From Pseudoclavibacter caeni (GTDB taxonomy: Bacteria > Actinomycetota > Actinomycetes > Actinomycetales > Microbacteriaceae), in contig NZ_WBKA01000003.1 in assembly GCF_008831125.1 (NCBI RefSeq), positions 62,001 to 126,000 on the forward strand: a DNA stretch of 64,000 bases. The letters run 5' to 3'. The notes beneath the pieces were generated by a model. It saw only the letters and a program-made list of their open reading frames with translations, was not told the origin of the DNA and searched no databases. Below are positions 1 through 9,047 of this stretch, in pieces. The position numbers and the translations under genes were made by a program. Each line of letters starts with the position of its first letter. Position 1 is the first letter of the stretch.

Positions 1-6
1 CACGAC

Positions 7-12
7 TAGGCT
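7..12 (+). promoter_or_regulatory. -10 box of the methyltransferase gene
   Basis: TAGGCT ends 6 nt before the ATG at 19, which places the transcription start at or next to the A of ATG. This predicts a leaderless mRNA. The -35 region lies mostly outside the window. Confidence 0.5.
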
Positions 13-18
13 CGAGGC

Positions 19-1287
19 ATGCTCGACCTCCCCCAGCCGCTCGACACGCTGCTGCCGCGCCTGCGCCGCCACCCCGACATCGAGGCCCGCGAGCTCGTCG
101 CCGTGGACGCGACCGACCGCTACCTGCTCGCCGCAGCCGCGCCGCGGATCACCGCCGCCCCCGATCGCCCCGTGCTCGTCGTGGACGACACGCACGGCGC
201 GCTCGCGCTCGGCGCCGCGACCCTCGGGGCGACCGACGTGCGCGTGTGGCAGGACGCCCTGGTCGCCGAGCACGCCCTAGCCGAGAACGCGGGGCGGACA
301 GGGCTCGCCGCCCGCTGGCGGCAGGTCGCCGCGGACGAGCTGGGCGGCGCCGCCCTCGTGCTGATGCAGCTGCCGCGATCCCTCGAGCTGCTCGACCTGC
401 TCGACGCACTGCTCATCGCCGACGCCCCGGCCGATCAGACCGTGCTCGCCGGCGCCCGCGTCAAGCACATGACCCATGCGATGACCGACGTGCTCGCCGG
501 GCACCATGAGACGGTGCGGGCGACGCTGGCCCGCGGGAAGTCCCGGCTGCTCGTGGCCACCGGACCGCGCGCCGCATCCGCGATCCCGGGCGCCACCCTC
601 CGCGCCGCGCTGACCGCCTCGGGCTCGCTCGATGCGCCGGAGGCTCCCGCACCGGACGCCGGCACGGTGGCGCCCGGCGTCCATCCGGACGGCACGGCGA
701 TCGCCCCGCTCGCGGTGCGCGCCTGGCCGGGGACGTTCGCCGGCGCCACGCTGGACATCGGCACCCGGGCGGCGCTCCCCCATGTCGCCGCCGCGGCCCG
801 CGCCGCGGTCGCCCGCGCGACGGAGGCCGGGCACGCGCCCGTCGCGGTCGACCTCGGCTGCGGATCGGGCCTCATCGCCGTGGAACTCGCCCGCAGCGCA
901 CCCGGGCTCGCGGTCGTGGCGACCGATCAGTCCCGCTCGGCCGTCGCGTCCACACGCGCCACGGCGCGGGCGAACAGGGTGGCCGAGCGGGTCACCGTGC
1001 GCCGGGACCTGCTGTTGCACGACCAGCCAGACGCGTCCGTGGACCTCGTCGTGTGCAACCCGCCCTTCCACGTCGGGGCCGCGGTGCACACCGGCGTCGC
1101 CCACGCGATGTTCGCCGACGCCGCCCGCACGCTGCGGCCCGGCGGGGTGCTGCTCACCGTCTTCAACTCGCACCTGCATCACCGGCCGGCGCTCGAGCGG
1201 CTGGTCGGCCCGACGACGCAGGTCACCCGCACCCCGAAGTTCACCGTCACACTCACCGAGCGACGGCACAGCGCCCCGGCGCCGTGA
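19..1287 (+). CDS. Class I SAM-dependent methyltransferase, RlmG/RsmC-like
   Basis: Predicted rRNA guanine-N2 methyltransferase of the 'methyltransferase small' (MTS) family, 422 aa. The C-terminal half carries the SAM-binding motif VDLGCGSG at about residues 277-284 and the catalytic-loop motif NPPFH at about 347-351; NPP(Y/F) is typical of N-methyltransferases acting on guanine or adenine. The N-terminal half lacks these motifs and fits the degenerate, substrate-binding duplicate domain seen in RsmC and RlmG. The target base (16S G1207, 23S G1835 or another) cannot be read from the sequence. The ATG lies 6 nt after a TAGGCT -10 box, so the mRNA is probably leaderless. The stop codon sits inside the loop of a terminator hairpin. 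Confidence 0.85.
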   Translation: MLDLPQPLDTLLPRLRRHPDIEARELVAVDATDRYLLAAAAPRITAAPDRPVLVVDDTHGALALGAATLGATDVRVWQDALVAEHALAENAGRTGLAARWRQVAADELGGAALVLMQLPRSLELLDLLDALLIADAPADQTVLAGARVKHMTHAMTDVLAGHHETVRATLARGKSRLLVATGPRAASAIPGATLRAALTASGSLDAPEAPAPDAGTVAPGVHPDGTAIAPLAVRAWPGTFAGATLDIGTRAALPHVAAAARAAVARATEAGHAPVAVDLGCGSGLIAVELARSAPGLAVVATDQSRSAVASTRATARANRVAERVTVRRDLLLHDQPDASVDLVVCNPPFHVGAAVHTGVAHAMFADAARTLRPGGVLLTVFNSHLHHRPALERLVGPTTQVTRTPKFTVTLTERRHSAPAP

Positions 1288-1305
1288 GACGGCGGCCGGG
1301 GCGCT
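1270..1305 (+). terminator. Hairpin overlapping the methyltransferase stop codon
   Basis: Arms at 1270-1280 and 1295-1305 are perfectly complementary (11 bp). An inner stem, GCCGT/ACGGC at 1281-1285 and 1289-1293, adds 5 bp with a GAG loop and one bulged G. There is no T-tract, as is common in high-GC actinomycetes. It lies between convergent genes and could act on both. Confidence 0.6.
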
Positions 1306-1383
1306 GGACGGCACGGTCGGGATCCACCGGGTCGGCTCGTCCCACTGCCCGGTAGATCTCAGGGGCGCCGACCCATGAGCGGA

Positions 1384-2166
1384 TCAGTAGTACTGGCCGT
1401 GCCGGTAGTCCCAGCTGTTGAAGTGCTGGGCGAGGATCTGCAGGATGCGGTCGAGGTAGACGCCCCGGCGGATCAGCACCGGGCACGGGGTGATCGACCG
1501 CTCGCCGTGCTGCTCGGGCACCAGGTTGCCGTCGGCGTCGACCATCGAGACCATCACGCCCTGCTCGTAGCGGGTCTCCTCGGTCTCGTTCGGCTGGATC
1601 GAGTGGACGTAGTCGTCAGCCTCGACGATGAGGTCGGCGCGCGAGGCGATGCGCTCGCCGATGCCCTCGACCCGGCCGCGATTGCCCTTGCCGGAGGGAT
1701 TCGCGGAGCTCGCGAAGGCGAGCCTCCCGTGCTTCCACAGCTCGGCGGCGATCTGCTCGCCGGGGGTGCCGAAGCGGATGACGAAGCAGCTGGTGCCTCG
1801 ACGGTCACGGGCGAGCTCGCGCTCGTGCTCGTCGACGAGGAAGCGCTCAGCGGCGTCGTCGCGCCAGGGCAGGATGCAGCCCATCAGGATGTCCTCATCC
1901 CAGTGCTGCTGGTAGTACGCCTCGATCTCGGGGGTCATGCGGGCGAGCGCCTTGAGCTGCTCCATCGATCCGCAGAGCACGACACCGGGCTTGTTGCGGT
2001 TGCGCTGTTTGGCCTCGAACTTCCGCTCGAGCCCCTGGCCGTCCGAGGTCATGATGATGTACCCGACCTTCGTCGGGCTCACGATCATGCCGCCGTCGCC
2101 GAGGAGAATGTCGAGGCCCTCCTGCTGCACGCCGCCGTCCCAGTGGATCGTCTTGGTGTCGTTCAT
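1384..2166 (-). CDS. Sua5/YciO/YrdC/YwlC family protein (YciO-like)
   Basis: Protein of 260 aa with the YrdC-like fold. YrdC/Sua5 proteins make threonylcarbamoyl-AMP for tRNA t6A37; YciO-type members are paralogues with a less certain role. Visible family features are the early lysine-rich segment (FEAKQRNRNKP) and the SSANPSGKGN motif at about residues 170-180, characteristic of nucleotide-binding YrdC domains. I chose the ATG at 2166 because GAAGG sits just upstream; in-frame codons further upstream give an Arg-rich, unfamily-like N-terminus. The protein has no C-terminal Sua5 extension, so YciO rather than full Sua5 is the better call. The gene stands alone, facing the preceding methyltransferase gene. 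Confidence 0.75.
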   Translation of the reverse strand: MNDTKTIHWDGGVQQEGLDILLGDGGMIVSPTKVGYIIMTSDGQGLERKFEAKQRNRNKPGVVLCGSMEQLKALARMTPEIEAYYQQHWDEDILMGCILPWRDDAAERFLVDEHERELARDRRGTSCFVIRFGTPGEQIAAELWKHGRLAFASSANPSGKGNRGRVEGIGERIASRADLIVEADDYVHSIQPNETEETRYEQGVMVSMVDADGNLVPEQHGERSITPCPVLIRRGVYLDRILQILAQHFNSWDYRHGQYY

Positions 2167-2326
2167 CTCGCCTTCATTCGTGTTGGTGTGGTTCCGCCTC
2201 CGGGCGCACCCGAGGCTGTGACGCATGGTGGACGCGGGTTCGCGTCGAGCTCGGACGGCCACGACTCCATGCCAGGCCGTGCCCCGACGGCCCGAGCGTG
2301 TTGTGCCGCGGGCCGCACGAGCATCC

Positions 2327-2332
2327 AGTCTA
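2327..2332 (-). promoter_or_regulatory. Candidate -10 box for the YciO-like gene
   Basis: TAGACT on the minus strand (AGTCTA on plus), identical to the -10 hexamer before gatC, ffh and the MetE-like gene. It predicts a leader of about 150 nt. No clear TTGACA-like -35 is visible. Confidence 0.35.
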
Positions 2333-2372
2333 GTCGGTGCCCGGCACAGCCCGGGAGCGACGCCGACGCCCC

Positions 2373-3038
2373 TCAGTCGAGGGTGACCCGCTCGCCCTCG
2401 CCGACCCAGGCGCGCAACTGGTCGACGTCGACGAAGCGCAGCAGCGCCTGCCGGTGGCTGTAGTGGGCCTGGGCGACGTACTCGTCGTAGGGCATCAGGT
2501 GCACGCTGATCCGCTCCCCCGCGTCGAGGTGCTGCTCGGCGACGTCGATGACGCCGGTGGCGACGAACACGTGGACGAACCACTCGATCTTCGTCTCCGG
2601 CTGACGCACCTCGAGCAGCCGCCAGTTGCGGAACGCGTACCCCGTCTCCTCGCGGGTCTCGCGTTTCGCCGCGTCGAGCACGGATGCGTCGGTCGGCTCG
2701 ACGCCGCCGGCGGAGACCCCGCCGTGACGGACGATCCCGCTCGGCTGCTCCTCGTCGACGGTCACGACCCGCCCGTCGTCGGTGAGACCGATCGTGATGA
2801 CGGTGTCGTGGCGGCGCAGCATCTCGAAGGTCGCGATGCTGCCGTCATACAACTGCTGCGGCCACTGGTACGTGTCGAAGATCACGCCGTGGAAGACACG
2901 GCGGCCCTGCGGCGGCACCCGGTGGGCGTTCGCCGGCAGCCACCGCGCCGGGGTGCCGGCCGCCTCGTCCCGCCGCTCCCAGCGCCCGGGGACAGGCCGG
3001 TCGAGCTGCGCCCGGCCGTCCTGTCTGCGACCCGTCAC
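2373..3038 (-). CDS. Nudix hydrolase
   Basis: Nudix-family hydrolase of 221 aa. The Nudix box lies at about residues 111-133: GG followed by a slightly irregular spacer and then RETREETG, which supplies the catalytic glutamates that bind the metal. Substrate (nucleoside diphosphate linked to X) cannot be assigned. The GTG start overlaps the gatB stop by 4 nt (GTGA), so translation is probably coupled to gatB. The first 45 or so residues are Arg/Pro-rich and poorly conserved-looking, and a later start is possible. Conserved-looking sequence starts near residue 46, [15 protein letters not shown]. Confidence 0.75.
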   Translation of the reverse strand: MTGRRQDGRAQLDRPVPGRWERRDEAAGTPARWLPANAHRVPPQGRRVFHGVIFDTYQWPQQLYDGSIATFEMLRRHDTVITIGLTDDGRVVTVDEEQPSGIVRHGGVSAGGVEPTDASVLDAAKRETREETGYAFRNWRLLEVRQPETKIEWFVHVFVATGVIDVAEQHLDAGERISVHLMPYDEYVAQAHYSHRQALLRFVDVDQLRAWVGEGERVTLD

Positions 3039-4531
3039 TGCTGCGCCCGGTCGAGGATGAGCTCGCGCACCCGCTTCGCGTCGGCCTGACCGTGCATGGC
3101 CTTCATCACGGCGCCGATGATGGCGCCGGCGGCCTGCACCTTTCCGGCCTGGATCTTGGCGAGCACCTCGGGCTGCGCGGCGAACGCCTCGTCGATCGCC
3201 GCGGTGAGCGCGCCGTCATCGGAGACAACCGCGAGCCCGCGGGCGGCGACGACTTCCCGGGGCGACCCCTCGCCGGCGACGACGCCCTCGAGCGCCTGGC
3301 GGGCGAGCCGGTCGGTGAGCGTGCCCTCGGCGACGAGCGCCTCGAGCTCGGCGACGTCGGCGGGCGTCACCCCGAGCTCGGCGACGGTCGTCTCGCGGGC
3401 GTTGGCGAGACGGGTGATCTCACCGATCCACCACTTGCGCGCCGCCTGTGCGGTCGCGCCGGCATGCACCGTCTGCTCGACCTCGTCGAGGAGGTCGGCA
3501 TTGACGATGTCCTGGAACTCCCGGTCGCCGAGCGCCCACTCGGCTCTCAACCGGCGACGACGGGCAACCGGCTGCTCCGGCAGGGTCGCACGCAGCTCCT
3601 CGACCCGCTCGCGCGGGGTGACGACCGGCAGCAGATCCGGCTCGGGCATGTAGCGGTAGTCGTCGGCGTCGCTCTTCGGGCGCCCAGAGATCGTCACCCC
3701 GGCGGCCTCCTGCCAGTGGCGGGTTTCCTGGGTGATGCTGCCGCCGGCCGCGAGGACGGCCGCCTGACGCTGGATCTCGTAGCGCACGGCCCGCTCCACG
3801 GAGCGCAGCGAGTTGATGTTCTTCGTCTCGGTGCGCGTGCCGAGCTCCTGCTGGCCGCGCGGCCGGATCGAGACGTTCGCGTCGCAGCGGATCGACCCCT
3901 GGTCCATCCGGGCGTCGGAGATGCCGAGCGCCTTGACGATGTCACGGATCGCGCCCACGTACTGACGCCCCACCTCGGGGGCCCGAGCCTCGGTGCCCAT
4001 GATCGGCCGGGTGACGATCTCGACGAGCGGCACGCCGGCGCGGTTGTAGTCGACGAGCGACGAGGTCGCGCCCTGGATGCGGCCGGATCCGCCCTGGTGA
4101 GTGAGCTTGCCAGCGTCCTCCTCCATGTGGGCCCGCTCGATCGGCACGGTGACCATCGTGCCGTCCTCGAGCTCGACCTCGACGGCGCCGTCGAAGGCGA
4201 TCGGCTCGTCGTATTGCGAGATCTGGTAGGCCTTCGGCAGATCCGGGTAGAAGTAGTGCTTGCGCGCGAAACGGCACACCTCGGCGATCTCGCAGCCGAG
4301 CGCGAGACCCAGCCGGATCGAGTCGGTGATCGCCTGCGCGTTGACCGTCGGCAGCGTCCCCGGCAGCCCGAGGCACAGCGGGGTGACGTTCGTGTTCGGC
4401 CCGTCGCCGAACTCGTTGGGCGCCCAGGTGAACATCTTGGTGCGCGTGTTCAGCTCGACGTGCACCTCGAAGCCGAGCACCGGCTCAAAGCGCTTGACCG
4501 CCTCGTCATAGTCCATGAGTTCAGCGCTCAT
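3035..4531 (-). CDS. gatB: Asp-tRNA(Asn)/Glu-tRNA(Gln) amidotransferase subunit B
   Basis: Kinase-like subunit of the GatCAB transamidosome, which phosphorylates the mischarged Glu-tRNA(Gln) or Asp-tRNA(Asn) before amidation. It is 498 aa, normal length. The GatB signature [14 protein letters not shown] lies at about residues 159-172. The C-terminal GatB/YqeY tRNA-binding helical domain is present ([15 protein letters not shown] onward) and the protein ends at ILDRAQQ. The ATG overlaps the gatA stop by 4 nt (ATGA). An alternative start, MDYDEAV, lies five codons inside. Gene order here is gatC-gatA-gatB-nudix, all on the minus strand. Confidence 0.97.
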   Translation of the reverse strand: MSAELMDYDEAVKRFEPVLGFEVHVELNTRTKMFTWAPNEFGDGPNTNVTPLCLGLPGTLPTVNAQAITDSIRLGLALGCEIAEVCRFARKHYFYPDLPKAYQISQYDEPIAFDGAVEVELEDGTMVTVPIERAHMEEDAGKLTHQGGSGRIQGATSSLVDYNRAGVPLVEIVTRPIMGTEARAPEVGRQYVGAIRDIVKALGISDARMDQGSIRCDANVSIRPRGQQELGTRTETKNINSLRSVERAVRYEIQRQAAVLAAGGSITQETRHWQEAAGVTISGRPKSDADDYRYMPEPDLLPVVTPRERVEELRATLPEQPVARRRRLRAEWALGDREFQDIVNADLLDEVEQTVHAGATAQAARKWWIGEITRLANARETTVAELGVTPADVAELEALVAEGTLTDRLARQALEGVVAGEGSPREVVAARGLAVVSDDGALTAAIDEAFAAQPEVLAKIQAGKVQAAGAIIGAVMKAMHGQADAKRVRELILDRAQQ

Positions 4532-6084
4532 CGCGTCGCTCCTTCCGCATCGTGCGCGTCCCGGCCCGTGGCGGCGCCCAGCGCGGGGGCGCGGTCGATG
4601 ATCGGGCCGCCCCAGCGGTCCTCCAGCAGCGCCTCCAGTGCGCCGGCGAAGGCGTACAGCCGGGCGTCCTCGAACACCGGGCCGAACGTCTGCAGCCCGA
4701 CCGGCAGGCCGTCCTCCTCGGCGAGGCCGATCGGCTGACTGATCGCGGGGATGCCGGCGAGGTTCGCGGGGATCGTGGTGACGTCGTTAAGGTACATCGC
4801 GAGCGGGTCGTTCACCTTCTCACCGAGCCGGAACGCGGTGGTCGGCGAGGTCGGCGAGACGAGCACGTCGGCCTGCTCGAACGCAGCGACGAAATCGCGC
4901 TGGATGAGCGTGCGCACCTTCTGCGCCTTGCCGTAGAACTGGTCGTAGTAGCCAGCGCTCAGCGCGTAGGTGCCGAGGATGATGCGGCGCTTGACCTCGG
5001 GGCCGAAGCCCGCCTCGCGGGTGGCGGCCATCATGCCCTCGACGTCCGGGCGGCGCCCCTCGGGCATCCGTCGCAGCCCGTAGCGCACGCCGTCGAAGCG
5101 GGCCAGATTGCTGGAGGCCTCAGCAGGCAGCACCAGGTAGTAGGCGGCGACCGCGTAGGCGATGTTCGGACACGAGACCTCGACGATCTCGGCGCCGGCG
5201 TCAGCGAGCAGGGCGATCGCCTCATCGAAGCGCGCCCGCACACCGGGCTGGAACCCCGGCTGGTTGAGCTCGCGGATCACACCGACCCGCAGCCCGCGCA
5301 GTCCGGCGCCGCCACGGCCGCCGCGCGCGGCGTCGAGAAACGACGGCCAGTCGCGGTCGAGGCTCGTGGAGTCCTTCGGGTCGTGCCCCTTGATCACGTC
5401 GTGCACGAGAGCGGTGTCACGGACGTTGCGGGCGACCGGGCCGATCTGGTCGAGCGACGAGGCCAGCGCGATCGCCCCCCAGCGGGAGACCCCGCCGTAG
5501 GTGGGCTTCACCCCGACGGTGCCGGTGACGGCGGCCGGCTGACGGATCGAGCCGCCGGTGTCGCTGCCGAGCGCGAGCGGCGCCTCGAAGGCGGCGACCG
5601 CCGCGGCGGAGCCGCCGCCGGAGCCGCCGGGGATGCGGTCGAGATCCCACGGGTTGTGGGTCGGGCCGTACGCCGAGTGCTCGGTCGAGGAGCCCATCGC
5701 GAACTCGTCCATGTTCGTCTTGCCGACGATCACGGCGTCGGCGGCACGCAGCCGGGCCACCGCGGTCGCGTCGTACGGGGGCACCCAGCCCTCGAGGATG
5801 CGCGACCCGGAGGTCGTCGGCTCGTCACGCGTGGTCAGCACGTCCTTGACCGCCACGGGCACACCCGCGAGGGGGCCCAGCGGCTCGCCCGCGGCGCGGC
5901 GACGGTCGATGCCGGCGGCCGTGGCGAGCGCCTGCTCGCCGTTGACGTGCAGGAAGGCGTGCACCTCGCCCTCCACCGCGGCGATGCGCTCCAGGTGCGC
6001 CTGGGTCGCCTCCACCGAGGAGATCTCGCCGGACGCGAGGCGCGCGGCGAGCTCAGTAGCCGGAAGTCTGGTCGGATCGGTCAT
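4528..6084 (-). CDS. gatA: Asp-tRNA(Asn)/Glu-tRNA(Gln) amidotransferase subunit A
   Basis: Amidase subunit of GatCAB, 518 aa. It hydrolyses glutamine and channels ammonia to GatB. Amidase-signature catalytic elements are visible: Lys in [10 protein letters not shown], the cis-Ser region in [14 protein letters not shown], and the nucleophile Ser in [14 protein letters not shown]. It is transcribed after gatC, across an 87-nt spacer holding a 9-bp triple repeat, and is coupled to gatB by a 4-nt overlap. A spacer of this size is looser than the coupled junctions around it, and suggests gatA has its own ribosome entry. Confidence 0.97.
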   Translation of the reverse strand: MTDPTRLPATELAARLASGEISSVEATQAHLERIAAVEGEVHAFLHVNGEQALATAAGIDRRRAAGEPLGPLAGVPVAVKDVLTTRDEPTTSGSRILEGWVPPYDATAVARLRAADAVIVGKTNMDEFAMGSSTEHSAYGPTHNPWDLDRIPGGSGGGSAAAVAAFEAPLALGSDTGGSIRQPAAVTGTVGVKPTYGGVSRWGAIALASSLDQIGPVARNVRDTALVHDVIKGHDPKDSTSLDRDWPSFLDAARGGRGGAGLRGLRVGVIRELNQPGFQPGVRARFDEAIALLADAGAEIVEVSCPNIAYAVAAYYLVLPAEASSNLARFDGVRYGLRRMPEGRRPDVEGMMAATREAGFGPEVKRRIILGTYALSAGYYDQFYGKAQKVRTLIQRDFVAAFEQADVLVSPTSPTTAFRLGEKVNDPLAMYLNDVTTIPANLAGIPAISQPIGLAEEDGLPVGLQTFGPVFEDARLYAFAGALEALLEDRWGGPIIDRAPALGAATGRDAHDAEGATR

Positions 6085-6100
6085 CTCATCCGTTCTCTGT

Positions 6101-6127
6101 CTGTCAGGACTGTCAGGTCTGTCAGGT
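6101..6127. repeat. Three 9-bp tandem repeats in the gatC-gatA spacer
   Basis: CTGTCAGGA, CTGTCAGGT, CTGTCAGGT in direct head-to-tail array, with a further partial CTGT before it and a diverged CTGTCCGTCAGG near 6145. It is noncoding and sits just upstream of the gatA start on the minus strand. Confidence 0.85.
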
Positions 6128-6171
6128 TGTCTGTGGTCGTCGACCTGTCCGTCAGGCCGACGCCCGAGTGC

Positions 6172-6465
6172 TCAGTCGCCCAGGATCGAGGGCACCCGGA
6201 AGTAATCGCCCTCGCGGTCCGGGGCGTCACCGAGCGCCTGATCCGGGGTGAGCGTCTCGCCCGGCTCGTCGGGGCGGAAGACGTTCGTCAGCGGGATCGG
6301 ATGACTCGTCGCCGGGACATCGGGCGTGGCGACCTCGTTGACGGTCGCCACCGCCTCGAGGATCTGCTCCAGCTGGGGGGTGAGCTCGTCGAGCTCCTCG
6401 TCGGTCAGCGCGATTCGGGAGAGCATCGCCAGATGGGCGACCTCGTCGCGAGAGATTTCAGCCAT
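6172..6465 (-). CDS. gatC: Asp-tRNA(Asn)/Glu-tRNA(Gln) amidotransferase subunit C
   Basis: Small scaffold subunit of GatCAB, 97 aa, which wraps around GatA and stabilises the GatA-GatB interface. It begins MAEISRDEVAHLAMLSRIAL, the typical GatC N-terminal helix, and ends with the conserved YFRVPSILGD tail, matching the family's C-terminal 'FxVPxIL' pattern. The ATG lies 7 nt after a TAGACT -10 box, so the operon mRNA is probably leaderless. Confidence 0.95.
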   Translation of the reverse strand: MAEISRDEVAHLAMLSRIALTDEELDELTPQLEQILEAVATVNEVATPDVPATSHPIPLTNVFRPDEPGETLTPDQALGDAPDREGDYFRVPSILGD

Positions 6466-6472
6466 GGCCGAC

Positions 6473-6478
6473 AGTCTA
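6473..6478 (-). promoter_or_regulatory. -10 box of the gatCAB operon
   Basis: TAGACT on the minus strand (AGTCTA on plus), separated from the gatC ATG by 7 nt. This predicts a leaderless transcript. The upstream promoter half would overlap the hairpin at 6496-6530. Confidence 0.55.
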
Positions 6479-6495
6479 CCCGCCGGGTCCGACCG

Positions 6496-6530
6496 CGGAC
6501 CGGTGGCGCACCCGTGCCGTCACCGGTCCG
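6496..6530 (-). terminator. Hairpin after the CNNM operon
   Basis: Ten-bp perfect arms, CGGACCGGTG at 6496-6505 and its complement at 6521-6530, with a 15-nt loop. It lies about 40 nt beyond the stop codon of the 6573-7706 gene. No T-tract. Confidence 0.5.
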
Positions 6531-6572
6531 GCGACATCCGTTCTCTCCCGACACCCCTCGCGAGAGCCCCGA

Positions 6573-7706
6573 TCAGACTCCCGGCGCCTCGTCGCCGGTG
6601 GCCTTCCCACCGCTCTCGACTGCTCCCCCGCCGGAGGCGTCGCCAGTCACATCCGCGGCCGCCCCGGCCTCGTCATGCTGGGTGGCGTCGTGGACCTCGC
6701 CGACGAGCACCTCGATGATGTCCTCGAAGAACAGCGCGCCGACGACGTGCCCGATGTCATCGGAGACCCGGGCCACGTGGGCGCCCTGCCGCTGCATCGT
6801 CGTCAGCGCGTCCTCCAGCTCGGTGGACGCGGCGATCGTGATCAGCTGGCGGATGCGGCTGTGCGGCACCGGCTCCGCGTACCGCGAGGGCGGCAGGTCG
6901 AGCACGTCCTTCAGATGGATGTAGCCGATGAGCGTCCCGGCCGGACCGGTCACCGGGTATCGCGAGAAGCCGAACTCGCCCACCGCGTCCTCGACCTGCT
7001 CCGGGGTGACGCCCTCGGGCAGCGTCCGCAGCCGCCGCAGCGGCACGGCCACGTCGGCGGCGCGCTTCTCGGTGAACTCGAACGTGTTGCCGAGCGTGCC
7101 GGCAGGGTCGTCGAGGGTGCCCTCCTTCGTGGACTCGGCGACGATCGTGGCCACCTGGTCGAGCGTGTACGCCGTGCTCGCCGCGTGCTGCGGCCGGATG
7201 CCGAACATGATGAGCACGAGGTCGGCCCCGCGGTTGAGCGCCCAGATGACCGGCTTGAACACGCGGTCGAAGCCGACCAGGGGCGGGGCGAGCAGCAGCA
7301 CGGCCCTGTCCGGCATCGAGAAGGCGATGTTCTTCGGCACCATCTCGCCGAACACCACGTGCAGGAACGACACGAGCAGCACGGTGATCACGAACGCGGC
7401 GGTCGCCGTGGCTGACTCGCCGAGCCCGAGCCACCCCAGCGGCACCTCGAGCAGGTGGTGGATCGCCGGCTCGGAGACGTTGAGGATCAGCAGCGAGCAG
7501 ATCGTGATGCCCAGCTGGGTCGCGGCGAGCATGAGCGTCGCGTGCTCCATCGCCCACAGCGCGGTGCGCGCGCGCCGGGAGCCTCGCTCCGCGAGCGGCT
7601 CGATCTGCGAGCGCCTGGCGGTGACCACCGCGAACTCGGCGCCCACGAAGAAGGCGTTGCCGAGCAGCAGCACGAACAGCCACAGGATGCCGGCCCAGTC
7701 GCTCAT
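6573..7706 (-). CDS. CNNM/DUF21 and CBS-pair membrane protein, short form
   Basis: Member of the CNNM/CorC-like family, 377 aa, implicated in divalent cation (Mg2+) efflux or homeostasis. The N-terminal DUF21 transmembrane domain covers about residues 1-180 with hydrophobic segments LLGNAFFVGAEFAVV, TQLGITICSLLIL, TAAFVITVLLVSFLHVVFGEMVPKN (the family GE-PK motif) and VLLLAPPLVGF. A CBS pair follows (VAVPLRRLRTLPEG to ALFFEDIIEVLVGEV). It lacks the C-terminal CorC/HlyC domain and ends in a low-complexity Gly/Ala/Asp tail. It is coupled by a 4-nt overlap to the longer paralogue upstream, so the two may act as a pair. Confidence 0.88.
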   Translation of the reverse strand: MSDWAGILWLFVLLLGNAFFVGAEFAVVTARRSQIEPLAERGSRRARTALWAMEHATLMLAATQLGITICSLLILNVSEPAIHHLLEVPLGWLGLGESATATAAFVITVLLVSFLHVVFGEMVPKNIAFSMPDRAVLLLAPPLVGFDRVFKPVIWALNRGADLVLIMFGIRPQHAASTAYTLDQVATIVAESTKEGTLDDPAGTLGNTFEFTEKRAADVAVPLRRLRTLPEGVTPEQVEDAVGEFGFSRYPVTGPAGTLIGYIHLKDVLDLPPSRYAEPVPHSRIRQLITIAASTELEDALTTMQRQGAHVARVSDDIGHVVGALFFEDIIEVLVGEVHDATQHDEAGAAADVTGDASGGGAVESGGKATGDEAPGV

Positions 7707-9043
7707 GACTCCTCCTCCGCCTGCTCCCGGGCGGCCCGGTCGACCAGGGGTGCTGGGGCGAAGCGCACCCGATCCACCCGCCGGCCGTCCATGCCGGTGA
7801 CGACGAACGTCCCCACACCGGGCTCCTCGACCACGCTGCCCACCTTCGGGATGCGTCCCAGCCGCTGCATCACGAACCCGCCGAGGGTGTCGTACGCGCT
7901 GTCCTCGGGGAAGCCCACCTGCACCTGCTCGGCCATCTCGTCCGAGCGCAGCAGTCCCGGCAGCAGCCAGCCGCCGCTGCGCAGGCGGACGACGCCGAGC
8001 CGCAACCGGTCGTGCTCGTCCTCGACGTCGCCGACGAGCTCCTCGACGAGGTCCTCCAGGGTGACGACGCCGGCGGTGCCGCCGTACTCATCGACCACGA
8101 CCGCCAGCTGGAGGCTGCGCGTGCGCAGCTCGCCGAGCAGGGCGTCCAGTGGCATCGTCTCGGGCACACGGGCCACGGGGACGACGAGATCGCGCGCCCG
8201 GGTCGTCACGCGCCGGTCGCGAGGCACCCCCACCGCCTGCTTGACGTGCACCTGGCCGAGCACATCGTCGCCGTCGCGGCCGATCACCGGGAAACGGGAG
8301 TGGCCGGTGCGCCGGGCGAGCGCGATGACGTCCTGCGCGGTCTGGTCGGCCTCGACGGCCTCGACCCCGGGGCGGGGCGTCATCACGTCGCCGGCGGTCA
8401 GCTCGGAGAAGTCGAGCGTCTTGGTCAGCAGCGTCGCCGTCTGCCGGTCGAGGCTGCCGGCGAGCGCGGCCCGCTTCACGAGCGAGGCGAGCTCCTCGGC
8501 GCTGCGGGCGGAGGAGAGCTCCTCCTGCGGCTCGATGCCGAGGCCGTGCAGCACGAGGTTGCTGGTGTCGTTGAGCACGACGACCGCCGGCTTGAAGATC
8601 GTGGTGAACAGCAGCTGCGGCGGGATCACGACCCGCGCGACGGCGAGCGGCCGGGCCAGCGCCAGGTTCTTGGGCACGAGCTCGCCGAAGAGCATCGACA
8701 GCACGGTGGCCACGAGCACGGCGAGGATGCCGGTGACGGTCGCCGCGACCGGCTCGGGCAGGTGCAGGTCGACCAGCAGCGGGTCGAGGAAGCCGGACAG
8801 CGCCGGCTCCAGCGTGTACCCGGAGAGCAGCGTGGTCAGGGTGATGCCCAGCTGCGCGCTGGAGAGGTGGGTGGACGTGTGCCGCAGCGCGCCGATGAGC
8901 CGGTCGAGCCCCTTCTGGCCGCGGTCGCGCCGGGCCTCGAGCTCGGCGCGGTCCATGTTCACCAGGGTGAACTCGGACGCGACGAACATGCCCGTCCCGG
9001 CGGTCAGTGCCAGACCGATCAGCAGCAGTGCCCAGTCGCTCAC
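7703..9043 (-). CDS. CNNM/HlyC-CorC family membrane protein, full-length form
   Basis: Paralogue of the adjacent gene, 446 aa. Domains in order: DUF21 transmembrane domain (about 1-200, with MLFGELVPKNLALARPL); a CBS pair (DVMTPRPGVEAVEAD to VVVDEYGGTAGVVTLEDLVE, the typical DE-G-GxVTxED end of the second CBS); and a C-terminal CorC/HlyC transporter-associated domain ending near VDRVRFAP. Probable Mg2+/Co2+ homeostasis protein; the historical 'hemolysin' name should not be read as toxin activity. It is the first gene of the two-gene unit, starting 4 nt downstream of the guaB1 stop, so all three may be cotranscribed. Confidence 0.88.
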   Translation of the reverse strand: MSDWALLLIGLALTAGTGMFVASEFTLVNMDRAELEARRDRGQKGLDRLIGALRHTSTHLSSAQLGITLTTLLSGYTLEPALSGFLDPLLVDLHLPEPVAATVTGILAVLVATVLSMLFGELVPKNLALARPLAVARVVIPPQLLFTTIFKPAVVVLNDTSNLVLHGLGIEPQEELSSARSAEELASLVKRAALAGSLDRQTATLLTKTLDFSELTAGDVMTPRPGVEAVEADQTAQDVIALARRTGHSRFPVIGRDGDDVLGQVHVKQAVGVPRDRRVTTRARDLVVPVARVPETMPLDALLGELRTRSLQLAVVVDEYGGTAGVVTLEDLVEELVGDVEDEHDRLRLGVVRLRSGGWLLPGLLRSDEMAEQVQVGFPEDSAYDTLGGFVMQRLGRIPKVGSVVEEPGVGTFVVTGMDGRRVDRVRFAPAPLVDRAAREQAEEES

Positions 9044-9047
9044 CCTC

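Noticed and set aside
7703-9043. Hemolysin toxin
   Set aside because: The HlyC/CorC name is historical; DUF21, CBS and CorC domains point to cation homeostasis, not a toxin.
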